From the NCBI GenBank assembly GCA_001275005.1, contig JWZX01002023.1, positions 1 through 20,528 of the forward strand: 20,528 nt of DNA, written 5' to 3'. Positions 1-9,361 of this stretch are shown one piece after another. The stretch is from Chrysochromulina tobinii (Eukaryota > Haptophyta > Prymnesiales > Chrysochromulinaceae). The position numbers were made by a program, and so were the translations under genes. The notes below the pieces were generated by a model that had not been told where the DNA came from, searched no databases, and saw only the letters and a program-made list of their open reading frames with translations. The stretch's first letter is position 1, and each line of letters begins with the position of its first letter.

Positions 1-210
1 TTGCGCCGACACAAGTCCGAGGTAATCAGGTGATTGCGCCGACACAAGTCCGAGGTAATCAGGTGATTGCGCCGACACAAGTCCGAGGTAATCAGGTGAC
101 GTTGCGCCGATGGATAGGAACCTGGCCTGACCCATTCCGTCGGGGCGCAGAGCCATGGCGCAGTTCGGGCGCAAGGCGCCAGGCGTTTGCCAGGCGTGTT
201 CAGGCGCACG
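1..210. repeat. Dispersed repeat, left copy: 33-bp minisatellite plus unique tail
   Basis: Three perfect 33-bp units (1-33, 34-66, 67-99) beginning TTGCGCCGACACAAGTCCGA are followed by a tail of about 110 bp starting TTGCGCCGATGGATAGGAAC. The same units and tail recur at 3938-4211, so this is a composite dispersed repeat and not a simple satellite. The copy is cut by the window edge, so its true length is unknown. The 33-bp unit keeps a frame open on both strands, but the peptides are repetitive and I do not consider them coding. There are no spacers, so this is not a CRISPR array. Confidence 0.9.
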
Positions 211-1030
211 GCGCCAGGCGCGTTCAGATGCCTGGCGCAGGCGTAGTCAGATGCCAGACGCCAGGCAACAAGCGCCTCGTATCCAAGGAGAATCGTAGCC
301 AAGGACAAACCCACAACGGCGATCATCTCTGACGTGGCAAATTGTACATGCGAGGCGGACACATCTGAATCGTGTCGGCATAGCATTACGATTTCCCCCG
401 TCGCTCGTCGGGTGGAGTCTGGAGTGAGTGTAGAGCGTGTGGTAGTTTACACGATGTAACGAAAGAGTCGGAAAGTCAAAGTGGTGTAGCGTTTTTGATC
501 GCATTTTGATCGCGCACGGTACTTGACGTGCTGCCTGCTGGGTGCGATTCTTGTGCTTTTTCCGAAAACAGCAAACTCCAAATGCAAATCCGAAATCGCT
601 ACGAACCGGGTAGCCCACACCTACGACTTACCTACGACCAACCTACGCCTATAGAGAACCGAACATAATACAAAATGATGCACAGTCCTCCGTCGCACCG
701 ACAGGGCGCGGCGGGTCGGGTCAGTTTTACAGTTTTGATGCTTGAACATGTCTAGAACATGCTCCGCGTCCCCGTCCGGCGCCGACTCAACAAGTCGGAG
801 GTTCGCAAGCCCCAGCAGCGGCGATGGGACGCCGATGCGGCTTCGATGCGGCGCCAACGGCCGATCCCCCTGTGGTGATAAGCAACTGTGAACCACGTCC
901 TCGGTCGTCGGTCGTGCGAGAGGAGCAGAGAAGCTGAGAGCTTCTTACATTTCATTATGAATACATACACACGTAAACAGCAAGGCAGTGTGAACAGGAA
1001 TACCGAACCCCCATTCACAGCCTGGCGTAT
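211..1030. other. Intergenic region with no supported gene
   Basis: It starts with GC-rich GGCGCCAGGCG-type short repeats (about 170-270) and continues as more AT-balanced sequence. The open frames here are short, overlap on both strands and show no recognisable domain or convincing splice structure. An undetected 5' exon or promoter of the downstream WD40 gene could lie here or in the next stretch. Confidence 0.5.
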
Positions 1031-1162
1031 GCACGTTCCGCCGCTCGCCGTGCTCAACGTGTGCGTCGGTGCGATCGCTGCACGCGCACTCCAAGGTGCG
1101 CGTGCACGTTCCGCCGCTCGCCGTGCTCAACGTGTGCGTCGGTGCGATCGCTGCACGCGCAC
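1031..1162. repeat. Tandem duplication, 73-bp period
   Basis: A segment of about 59 bp beginning GCACGTTCCGCCGCTCGCCG occurs at 1031 and again at 1104, with a 14-bp linker. The two copies look identical by eye. It lies upstream of the WD40 gene in non-coding sequence. Confidence 0.85.
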
Positions 1163-1608
1163 ACCGCACCGCCCTCGCACACGGAATCCATCGAGTCCGC
1201 CCAGGTGCTTTCCTCCATGGCCCTGCTGGCATTCCGGGAGCACACTTGCGTCTCCCTTTGCCTCTCTCTTGACAGTGATTTTTTTCCGTGTGCCTTTCCG
1301 CAGTCGCGCGCCGCCGCCGACCACAGTACGCCTCCCTCCTCGCCACCCCCGCGTGCTTCACTGCCACGTGACTGCCCAATCCTGAGGCCCCGAGCTGTGG
1401 GCTGCCTCTCTCGAGCGGAGGGCATGCGACTCTCCGTTCGCGATGAGCTTCGGAGCCACACGCCGCACGCGATCCCCCTCATACTTCCGGCATGCTGTGG
1501 GCTGCTGCATGCCTGCGTCGAGACCCATCAAGCGCCCTTCGAGCTTGCAGCCGCTCGTGGTCCCATATCTCCATGCTGCCGAATACTAACACGTCTCTTG
1601 TTCGCAGG
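1163..1608 (+). other. Upstream region of WD40 gene, with probable intron end
   Basis: No gene is recognised in most of this stretch. Its 3' end looks like the end of a spliceosomal intron: a TACTAAC branch-site consensus at 1584-1590, a pyrimidine-rich stretch, and a CAG acceptor at 1605-1607, two bases before the ATG used for the WD40 gene. This suggests a 5' exon (coding or UTR) upstream that I cannot place. One open frame with an ATG at 1424 is possible but has no recognisable domain. Confidence 0.5.
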
Positions 1609-3063
1609 ATGAACGCGATGCTCATCAACTGTGTAGCGGAGAAGACAATCGCCCACAGCGACACCATCCGGTCGGTGGCGTTTTCCCCTGACGGGACCAA
1701 GATTGTGTCAGGATCGGACGACAAGACGATCAAAGTCTGGGATTTGGGTGCGCTCGACCCTCAAAATTGCCCATCCTTGACCGAAACTGACGCCTGCTGG
1801 CTTGCCTGGCAGCCAAACTGGAGCTGCTGAGCGAAAAGACGAACGCCCACAGCAGCGTGATCACGTCGGTGGCGTTTTCGCCCGATGGCACGAAGATTGT
1901 CTCAGGATCATACGATGAGACGATCAAAGTCTGGGATTCGGGTGCGTCGCGAGCCCAAAATCGCCCCTCCTTGGCCAAAACTGATGCATGTTGGATTGTC
2001 TGGCAGGCAAGCTGGAGATGCTGAGCGAGAAGACCAACGCCCACAGCGGCATCATCATGTCGGTGGCGTTTTCCCCGGACGGGACCAAGATCGTGTCCGG
2101 ATCGTACGACAAGACGATCAAAGTCTGGGATTCGGGTGCGCCGCGAGAGCCCTCAAAATCACGCTTCCTTGGCGAAAACTGACGCATGCTGGCTTGTCTG
2201 GCAGGCGCGCTGGGGCTGCTGAGCGAGAAGACGAATGCCCACAGCAGGCGTATAAGCTCGGTGGCGGTTTCCCCCGATGGCACGAAGATCGTGTCCGCAT
2301 GTTATGGCGGGACGATCAAAGTCTGGGATTTGGGTGCGCCAGAGCCCTCAAAATCGCCCCTCCTTGGCCGAAACTGACGCTTGTTGGTTTGTCTGGCAGA
2401 CAAACTGGAGCTGTTGAGCGAGAAGACGAACGCCCACAGCAAATGCATCAACTCGGTGGCGTTTTCCCCGGACGGGACCAAGATTGTGTCGGGATCGTGG
2501 GACAAGACGATCAAAGTCTGGGATTCGGGTGCGCCGCGAGCCCTCGATCGCCCCCCTCCTTGGCCACAACTGACGCCTGCTGGCTTGTCTGGCAGTTAAA
2601 CTGGAGCTGCTGAGCGAGAAGACGAATGCCCACAGCAACTGGATCATGTCGGTGGCATTTTCCCCGGACGGGACCAAGATCGTGTCCGGATCGTACGACG
2701 GGACGATCAAAGTCTGGGATTCGGGTGCGTTGCGCCCTCAAATCGCCCCTTCTTGGCCAAAACTGACGCTTGCTGGCTTGTCTGGCAGACAAGCTGGAGA
2801 TGCTGAGCAAGAAGACGAACGCACACAGCAACTGGGTCATGTCGGTGGCGTTTTCCCCGGACGGGACCAAGATTGTGTCGGGATCGGCTGACGGGACGAT
2901 CAAAGTCTGGAATCTTGTCAATTGGTCTCGCAAAGATCATTTGATGTTCAATCATACCACACAGCGATTCGTCTTGCTGCTGCTGTGGCTGAACAAATAC
3001 AGCATGAAGTTTCCTGATGATGTGCTTGATCTGCTCGTTGAAGCTTGCTTGAAAAGCAGGTGA
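1609..3063 (+). CDS. Seven-blade WD40 repeat protein, seven exons
   Basis: The gene is predicted to encode a 352-residue beta-propeller, presumably a protein-interaction scaffold; the partner is unknown. Exons: 1609-1747, 1813-1941, 2007-2135, 2205-2333, 2400-2528, 2596-2724 and 2789-3063. All six introns (65, 65, 69, 66, 67 and 64 bp) start GTGCG, end TGGCAG and interrupt codons in phase 1. The five internal exons are exactly 129 bp (43 codons), and each encodes one WD40 motif of the type [15 protein letters not shown]...TIKVWD, with the junction just after the WD dipeptide. Seven exons give seven blades, a complete propeller. Blade 4 is the most degenerate ([15 protein letters not shown]). 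The last exon adds a C-terminal tail of about 45 residues ending ACLKSR. Introns resemble one another as closely as the exons do. The ATG at 1609 follows a good acceptor by two bases, so the N-terminus may be incomplete. The exon structure is well supported; the biological role is not. Confidence 0.88.
1748..2788 (+). repeat. Tandem exon-plus-intron units of about 194-198 bp in the WD40 gene
   Basis: Six consecutive units, each an intron of 64-69 bp plus a 129-bp exon (the last exon being longer), align along their whole length, introns included. Shared intron blocks include a CCTCAAAATCGCCCCTCCTT-like core and a CTGACGC element about 25 bases before the acceptor. The unit of duplication was therefore exon plus intron. 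Confidence 0.9.
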
Positions 3064-3937
3064 GGCGGGCGGTGACGGCACAAGACGGACCAATTGGCTC
3101 GCGCTTACCGTTTCAAGGGGGCTGACAAAATAACCTGGACAGCAGAACAGAATCATCCGCCTTTTCGATGGAATCGATCCAGAGTCCCTCGCCTCAGTCA
3201 ATCAATCGCCCTCACCCTTCGCCGCACCTGTGTTGTAACCTGTGTTGCATGATAGGGGGTACGGGTACATATCATGCTGTGATAGATTGTAACCGGGAAT
3301 GCCATATGTCCACCACGGTCCACACTGCCGGCCAGGCGAGGTGCAGGTGGTTGCACGGCCTAGAGGTCTAGTCTCTAGACCGTGGCCTCGCGGGGACTAG
3401 ACAGGTCCTGCCCGGGCGGTCGCATACGGTGCTCGGTGCACGGTGGTGGGGCTCGGCCACGCGCGAGACGTCAACGGCTGACGAAACTCGCACGGCGGCC
3501 TAGCCCACCTGGTCGTCAGGAGGTATTTATGCTAAGACTCTGTCTCTGACCATCATAACCTGGCCCCAAAGCGGGATGAACCAGCCAGCTCTTGACCCAG
3601 GTCGGGCGGGTGATACCGGGTCGGGCTGGTCGTCCTGGTCGGCCGGCTCATCCCGGGTTACGGCTTACGCTACGGGTTTGGTCTTGAGCCCTGGCCTCGA
3701 CAGGAAACTCGACAGCTACTCGACAGGCTACTCGACAGGATAGCTCGACAGCTACTCGACAGACCTCGACACAGACCTCGACGCCGGGGGGGCTACCGGC
3801 CTTTGGTGAGGCGGCCTTGCTCGACCGACGGCCGCGCACCGCGCACGCACGCGCCGTCACCGACTTGAAGCTTCTGGTCTTACCCGTCGAGCAGTTCGCC
3901 GCATGCACGCTCGCCGTGCCCGACTTGAAGGCTCGCC
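3064..3937. other. Intergenic region downstream of WD40 gene
   Basis: No gene is supported. Visible structures are a perfect 7-bp-stem, 3-nt-loop hairpin at 3365-3381 (GGTCTAG TCT CTAGACC), GGTCGGGC-type repeats around 3600-3650, and an irregular array of ACTCGACAG-like units at about 3703-3780. It would contain the 3' UTR and polyadenylation site of the WD40 gene, but I see no decisive signal. Confidence 0.5.
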
Positions 3938-4211
3938 TGCGCCGACACAAGTCCGAGGTAATCAGGTGATTGCGCCGACACAAGTCCGAGGTAATCAGGT
4001 GACGTTGCGCCGACACTAGTCCGAGGTAATCAGGTGATTGCGCCGACACAAGGTAATCAGGTGATTGCGCCGACACAAGTCCGAGGTAATCAGTTGATTG
4101 CGCCGATGGATAGGAACCTGGCCTGACCGATTCCGTCGGGGCGCAGAGCCATGGCGCAGTTCCGAGTTCGGGCGCAAGGCGCCAGGCGTTTGCCAGGCGT
4201 GTTCAGGCGCG
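3938..4211. repeat. Dispersed repeat, right copy
   Basis: Five imperfect copies of the unit seen at 1-99 (one shortened by about 6 bp) are followed by the same tail, which runs through GGCGTTTGCCAGGCGTGTTC. It differs from the left copy by a few substitutions and a small insertion near 4160. Both copies lie in the same orientation about 3.9 kb apart and bracket the WD40 gene. Confidence 0.9.
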
Positions 4212-4984
4212 CGCACGGGCCCCACGGCGCCCAATTGTATCATCTATCAACCGAACCGCGGAAAAAGCCGGTTGCGGTGCACGTCGACCTATGTGTATGT
4301 CTTTTCGCGGTTGGGGTTGCTAAGCAGGAGACACTCACACAGTCACATACCATTCATACGATTCACACTGCCTTGTTATACTGCGAACTGCGTCACTGTG
4401 TGCAATGTGTACAGTATTGTACGGTGTGCGCATCGCCGGTCCGTTCCCTGCTTTGTGCTTTCCCTCCCCTCCGCCATGGATGCGTCGACAGCCTTACCCC
4501 GACGCCATCGTGAAGCTACATTGCATACCGTACGTCATGAACGGAGCAGCGATGACGGATAAGGTTCTCGCTCCCCGGTGGCTGCCACGCACATCACGCG
4601 GTGGCTGACATTTCTCAAGCACCTTGTACACGCCATCCCTCCCCCGCGAACACCTGGTTCTCAACGGCGGACACGCACGACTGGACCCCCCCCCATCCAC
4701 CGCCCGAAGTTTGTTCGGCTCGACTGGTTGCGTAGCTCAGACCGCGGCACGGCAATAGGGCGGAGGCCGAAGAGGGACGCATTCTGTGAAATTCCGAGAT
4801 TGTAATTGTCGAGCTAGCGCAAGATTGTAGCATGAAATTTCGACATCAAGCACGTGAACGTGCTGCACGCATCAACGAAGTTGAACAAGCCACGGAGGTT
4901 GTACGGAGTTGAACGGCATGACGCTTCACAGCGCAGGGGGAGAGCGATCTAAATGAGGCGTGAGAGCGGAGGCGTGAGGGCGGA
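4212..4984. other. Region between dispersed repeat and PPR stop codon
   Basis: No coding region is supported on either strand. The several short overlapping frames lack domains. The part nearest 4984 should hold the 3' UTR of the minus-strand PPR gene. A TAGCTCAG string near 4733 recalls a tRNA D-arm, but no T-arm or cloverleaf follows. Confidence 0.5.
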
Positions 4985-7900
4985 CTAGTGAGAGCCGTCC
5001 GCTCGCGTCGGCTGGCCCACGGTGCGCTGGAGGTCGGTCAGCGCTTCCTCGAGAGGGCGTTGATCGCCCGTATACGCGACACTCAGGGTCTGCAGGAGCG
5101 TGGTGGTCGCGGGCACGCGCATCTGGCACATCGTACGCACGAGCGCGACGACCTTGTGGTACTGCCCATTCTTGCAAAAGGCCGAGGCGAGAGCGTTGCA
5201 CGTGGTGCCATCGAGCACGAAGCCATCCGATTGCATCTGAGCGACGAACGCCTCAGCGTTGGCCAGGTCGGTGCAGCGGCAGCAGACCTCGATGATCGCC
5301 TTGTAGGTCACAGGGGAAGGGCGCATTTGGCATTGGCCCATCAGCCCAAAGAGCTCGAAGGCGAGATCGAGCCGTTGGACACGTCCGCACGCAGAGATGA
5401 GGGCCGCGTACGTGCTCGCCTCGGGCATGATGTGCGCTGCCGACATGTGCTGGAGCACCACGAGCGCGCGGTCGAGCTCGCCACTGGTCGCGCACACCGA
5501 GATGAGCGTCGAGTACGTCGCCGCATTGGCCGGCACGCCCAGCGACTGCATGTGCTCGTACAGGGCGAAGGCGTGGTCTATCTTGTGGGCGCGTCCGCAG
5601 GCATCGATGAGCGAGTTGAAGGTGGCCGTGTTCGGCTGCACGCCAATTTGAGCCATGTAGGCCATCACCTTGAAGGCACGCTCCACCTCGAGGGCCTTGC
5701 CGCACGCATCGATGAGCGAGGTGAAGGCGGCCGTGTTTGGGCGCAGCCCCGCCGCCTGCATCTGCTGAACGACCTCGAGGGCGCGCTCGATTTGGAGCGA
5801 TCTGCCGCACGCGTCGATGAGGCACGTGAACGAGACCGCGTCGGGGCGCACGCCCGCACGTTTCATCTCGGCGGTCACGGCAAAGGCCCGGTCGAGCTGC
5901 TTCGCCTTGCCACACGCGTCGATGAGCGCATTGAAGGTGTGCGTGTTCGCTTGCACGTTGGCCTCCTGCATCATCCGCAGCACGTCAAAGGCGCGCTCGA
6001 GGTTCTGCGACTTGCCGCACGCGTCGACGAGGCACGTGTACGTGGCCGTGTTGGGCTGCACGCCCTCCGACAACATGCGGTTGAAGACGTACATGGCGCG
6101 CTCGAGGTTCTGCGACTTGCCGCACGCGTCGATGAGCGACGTGTACGTGGTCGTGTTAGGAGTGATGCCGTGGTCGAGCATGTCGCCCAGGACCACGAAC
6201 GCGCGATCGACGTCCGCCGCCTTGGCGCAGCCGTCGACAAGGGCATTGAAGGTGAACGAGTTGGGCAGCACGCCGTTCATGCGCATCTCGTCGAGCAGAG
6301 CAAAGGCGCGATCGAGCTGCTGCGCCTTGCCGCATGCGTCCACGAGCGACGTGTAGGTGACCGTATCCGGCGAGAGGCCCACCTCGCCGAGCTGGTCGAA
6401 GAGCTCAAAGGCGGCCTTGAGTTGACGAGCCTTGCCGCACGCGTCGATGGACGAGTTGAACGAGACGATCGACGGCTTGACGCCCGCCGCCTTCATCTCC
6501 TTGATGACGCCCACCGCATCGGACCACTGACGACTCTTCTTGTACCACAGGATGAGCGCGTTGTAACGGCCCACGTCGGCAGGCATGCCGGCCTGCCCCA
6601 TGAGGGTGAGCATCTGGTGGGATTCCCGCCAGCGTTGCTGGGCCTGGAGCCGCTTGAGCTCGTGGCCGCACGAGACGCGGTCGGGCTCGCCGAAGCAGCC
6701 GAGCAGCCGAGCGAGCTCTGCCGACGCTTGGCGCTGAGTCTCCTCGGAGTAGCGAACGCCGACACCCCAGCTGGCGGAGGCGCCACCGTTACCGAAGAGG
6801 CCGTAACCGCCTCCGACACCCTGGGAGCCCTTGCCGACGAAGCCCCCTCCTCCTCCCTTGCCCATGCCGCCCGTATATCCTCCCCCGCGCCCGAAGCCGC
6901 CGCCGCGCCCGCCCTGGGTGTGGAAGTTGCCCTCGTGGGCCGGCTGACGAAACTCCGGCGGACGAGGCTCAGCGAGGGAGCCTCCATGGGGGGGGACGCG
7001 CGCAGAGTTGGACGGCGTCCAGATGGGGGAGCTGTCTGGGATCGCGAGGAGCGCATGGTTGTTCGAGGTCAGCTTGTAGTCGTGGTCGCGATCCTCCCCG
7101 CTGTGCTGCTGGATGCCAAAGTCACCGCCCATGCCGCCTCCCATTCCGCCTCCGCCCATGCCGCCTCCCATGCCGCCTCCGCCCATGCCGCCTCCCATTC
7201 CGCCTCCGCCCATGCCGCCGCCCATGCCGCCGCCTCCCATGCCGCCTCCGCCCATGCCGCCGCCGCCCATGCCGCCTCCCATTCCGCCTCCGCCCATGCC
7301 GCCTCCCATGCCGCCTCCGCCCATGCCGCCGCCCATGCCGCCGCCGCCCATGCCGCCGCCCATGCCGCCGCCGCCGCCCATGCCGCCGCCCATGCCGCCG
7401 CCGCCGCCCATGCCGCCGCCCATGCCGCCGAGGCCGCCAGTGACAGGATTGTGGCCCATGCCGCCGAGGCCGCCAGTGACAGGATTGTGGCCCATGCCGC
7501 CGAGGCCGCCAGTGACAGGATTGTGGCCGAGCCCGAGCCCCTGGCCCTGGCCAAAGCCACCGGCCTGGCCCAGCCCTGCGCCGCTGCCGCTCTGCGCACG
7601 GAACTCTCCGGAATTTTCCGGCGTGTGCTGAGGACTGCCGCTCAGAATGGCGCTGCTGATGCTGCTGCTGCTGCAGCTGCTCTCACACCCTTCGGCGATC
7701 AGTCCTGGCATGTGGTCAATGTTGCAACTCTTTCCAACCCTCGGTTGCCAGCTCCCTTGGCCGCAGCCACCTTGGCCGGCTCCACTGTGCTGGCCCAGGC
7801 CACCTCCCAGACCGAGCCCGCGGCCGCCCTGACCAAGGGCGCTACCGAGCCCGCCGCCGCCGCCAAGCCCTCCGACTCCTCCTCCTGCACCGACTCCTCC

Positions 7901-9361
7901 TCCGCCTGCACCGCCACCTCCTCCGCCTGCACCGACTCCTCCTCCTACTCCTCCGCCGCCGCCGCCATATCCGCCGACGCCGCCGAACCCGCCGCCGCTG
8001 GCCCCGTACGGCCCAGGGCTGGGCTGGTCGTCAGGGAGGGCTGTGCCGGGGGCGGCGGCGCTCGTGGCGCTCGGTCCGCCGAGGCCGCAGACCGGCCCTA
8101 CTGCGACCTTGGCGACCTGCTTCAGGTAGCCCGAGAAACTGGCGAAGACGCCGCTGGGGGCGGGAGGTGGGGCGTGCGCCATGACGGAGACTTTATTCGG
8201 GCGTTCCTCGTTGGGGGGGGGGCCGAAGCCGCCGCCGCCGCCGCCTCCGCCGCCTCCTCCTCCTCCTCCGCCGCCGCCGCCGCCGAAGCCGCCGAAGCCA
8301 CCGACACCGGCGCCGCCGACACCGGCGCCGCCGACACCGGCGCCGCCAACTCCGGCGCCGCCAACTCCGGCGGCGCGCAGCCCGCCGCCCAGCCCGTTGC
8401 CGAAGCCGCCACCCAAGACGGCGCCCAAGCCGCGTCCTCCTCCTTGCTGTTGGGCCACGTTGAAGATGGCACTGTTGAAGGCGGTACCGTAGAGGCTGTG
8501 CTCGGACATGTTGCCTCCTCCCCCTTTATAGCCCACCCCTCCCGAGTTGCCGAAGTCCCCGCCACCATTCTTACCTCCGCCCTTGCCGCCGCCACCCTTG
8601 CCGCCGTACTCGAAGGCGCCCTTGGCGCCGCCACCCTTGCCACCGTTGCGATCGCCCGCGCCGCGTCCGCCATATCGGGCGTCGAACCCCCCGCTGGAGC
8701 CCTTGCCCATGCCGTAGCCGATGCCCATGTCGCCCAGAGAATAAACCCCGGCGCACTCGGGGCCGCCCCTGCCACCGTAGCCGCCGTCACCGCCCTTGCC
8801 CTTGCCGCCGCCGCTGCCATAGCCGCCGCCATAGCCACCGCCGTAGCCGCCGCCGTAGCCGCCGCCGTACTCGGAGGCAGGCGGAGCCGCGCCTGGCGGA
8901 GGAGCAAACGGCATCGACGCGAACAAAGGCGGGGGCGGCGCCGACATGTAGCCTGTGGCCGGCATCTGTGGCCCAAGCCCGCGTCCATCCAGGGGCATCG
9001 TCGTGGGCCGCGGCTGCGTCGGCAACCTCACGAAGGGGCTCTGAGTCGAGAGAGCCATCCCTGGGGCGAAAGGGCCCGCGTTCATCACGCCGCTGGGGGC
9101 GGGAGGTGGGGCGTGCGCCATGACGGAGACTTTATTCGGGCGTTCCTCGTTAGGGGGGGCGCCGAAGCCGCTGCCGCCGCCGCCGCCGCCGCCGCCGCCG
9201 CTCCCGGACAGGTGCATCGAGCTCAGCTGGCTTCCGAGCGCTGCTTCGAACCCGCCGTCGAGCGCGGCCCCATCCCCCACGGCGCCATCAGCGCCCCCCC
9301 GAGGAGGAGTCACCCTCGACTTCACGGTCGAGTGCGTCACCGCCGCTCGAGTAGCCGCCAT
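4985..9361 (-). CDS. Pentatricopeptide repeat (PPR) protein with giant Gly-rich N-terminal region
   Basis: PPR proteins bind organellar RNA one base per repeat and act in its processing, stability, editing or translation. This 1458-residue product has 15 contiguous 35-residue P-type repeats at residues 895-1419 (bases 5105-6679), most carrying a DACGK-like signature, then a 39-residue tail. No E, DYW, SMR or nuclease domain is seen. Residues of about 60-850 are glycine-rich low complexity: GGYGGG, GGMGGGG and VGGAG arrays, three GHNPVTGGLGGM units, RGG-like patches, and a duplicated NEERPNKVSVMAHAP segment. The frame is open further upstream but only to a TTG at 9457. I chose the ATG at 9361, which has A at -3 and G at +4. 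The resulting N-terminus has Arg, Lys, Ser and Thr but no acidic residue in its first 20 or so positions, fitting a mitochondrial presequence; plastid targeting cannot be excluded. A spliced 5' extension is possible. Confidence 0.9.
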   Translation of the reverse strand: MAATRAAVTHSTVKSRVTPPRGGADGAVGDGAALDGGFEAALGSQLSSMHLSGSGGGGGGGGGSGFGAPPNEERPNKVSVMAHAPPPAPSGVMNAGPFAPGMALSTQSPFVRLPTQPRPTTMPLDGRGLGPQMPATGYMSAPPPPLFASMPFAPPPGAAPPASEYGGGYGGGYGGGYGGGYGSGGGKGKGGDGGYGGRGGPECAGVYSLGDMGIGYGMGKGSSGGFDARYGGRGAGDRNGGKGGGAKGAFEYGGKGGGGKGGGKNGGGDFGNSGGVGYKGGGGNMSEHSLYGTAFNSAIFNVAQQQGGGRGLGAVLGGGFGNGLGGGLRAAGVGGAGVGGAGVGGAGVGGAGVGGFGGFGGGGGGGGGGGGGGGGGGGFGPPPNEERPNKVSVMAHAPPPAPSGVFASFSGYLKQVAKVAVGPVCGLGGPSATSAAAPGTALPDDQPSPGPYGASGGGFGGVGGYGGGGGGVGGGVGAGGGGGGAGGGGVGAGGGVGGLGGGGGLGSALGQGGRGLGLGGGLGQHSGAGQGGCGQGSWQPRVGKSCNIDHMPGLIAEGCESSCSSSSISSAILSGSPQHTPENSGEFRAQSGSGAGLGQAGGFGQGQGLGLGHNPVTGGLGGMGHNPVTGGLGGMGHNPVTGGLGGMGGGMGGGGGMGGGMGGGGGMGGGMGGGGMGGGMGGGGMGGGMGGGGMGGGMGGGGMGGGGMGGGGMGGGMGGGGMGGGMGGGGMGGGMGGGGMGGGMGGDFGIQQHSGEDRDHDYKLTSNNHALLAIPDSSPIWTPSNSARVPPHGGSLAEPRPPEFRQPAHEGNFHTQGGRGGGFGRGGGYTGGMGKGGGGGFVGKGSQGVGGGYGLFGNGGASASWGVGVRYSEETQRQASAELARLLGCFGEPDRVSCGHELKRLQAQQRWRESHQMLTLMGQAGMPADVGRYNALILWYKKSRQWSDAVGVIKEMKAAGVKPSIVSFNSSIDACGKARQLKAAFELFDQLGEVGLSPDTVTYTSLVDACGKAQQLDRAFALLDEMRMNGVLPNSFTFNALVDGCAKAADVDRAFVVLGDMLDHGITPNTTTYTSLIDACGKSQNLERAMYVFNRMLSEGVQPNTATYTCLVDACGKSQNLERAFDVLRMMQEANVQANTHTFNALIDACGKAKQLDRAFAVTAEMKRAGVRPDAVSFTCLIDACGRSLQIERALEVVQQMQAAGLRPNTAAFTSLIDACGKALEVERAFKVMAYMAQIGVQPNTATFNSLIDACGRAHKIDHAFALYEHMQSLGVPANAATYSTLISVCATSGELDRALVVLQHMSAAHIMPEASTYAALISACGRVQRLDLAFELFGLMGQCQMRPSPVTYKAIIEVCCRCTDLANAEAFVAQMQSDGFVLDGTTCNALASAFCKNGQYHKVVALVRTMCQMRVPATTTLLQTLSVAYTGDQRPLEEALTDLQRTVGQPTRADGSH
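5105..6679 (-). other. PPR repeat array (15 x 35 residues)
   Basis: Each repeat has the pattern x-x-x-Y/F-[code residue]-...-G-x-x-P-[last residue]. Residue pairs 5/35, N- to C-terminal, read G/D, N/S, N/D, T/N, N/N, T/N, T/N, N/D, T/N, T/N, N/N, S/E, A/S, K/D, N/T. Under the published PPR code, repeats 2-11 predict the RNA 5'-CUAYAAUAAY-3'. The first and last four repeats are non-standard. DNA between repeats is diverged, so the array is old, unlike the glycine-rich part. Confidence 0.85.
7124..7430 (-). repeat. In-frame minisatellite coding for MGGGMGGGG
   Basis: Short CATGCCGCC/TCCGCC units (read on +) repeat for about 300 bp and encode glycine-methionine arrays on the minus strand without breaking the PPR frame. 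Unit length varies in multiples of three, suggesting slippage constrained by the frame. Copy number is probably variable between strains. Confidence 0.85.
7431..7528 (-). repeat. Three 36-bp units coding for GHNPVTGGLGGM
   Basis: Units start at 7431, 7467 and 7503 on the + strand and are identical at nucleotide level apart from the end of the third. They lie within the PPR coding sequence. Confidence 0.9.

Noticed and set aside
1-99. CRISPR-like array of 33-bp repeats
   Set aside because: Units abut with no spacers and the sequence context is eukaryotic; this is a minisatellite.
888-1385. A 165-codon + strand frame upstream of the WD40 gene
   Set aside because: Arg/Pro-rich, runs through a 73-bp tandem duplication in two different phases, and several overlapping frames on both strands are equally open.
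4722-4800. tRNA-like string with TAGCTCAG near 4733
   Set aside because: No T-arm consensus, acceptor stem or cloverleaf can be drawn around it.
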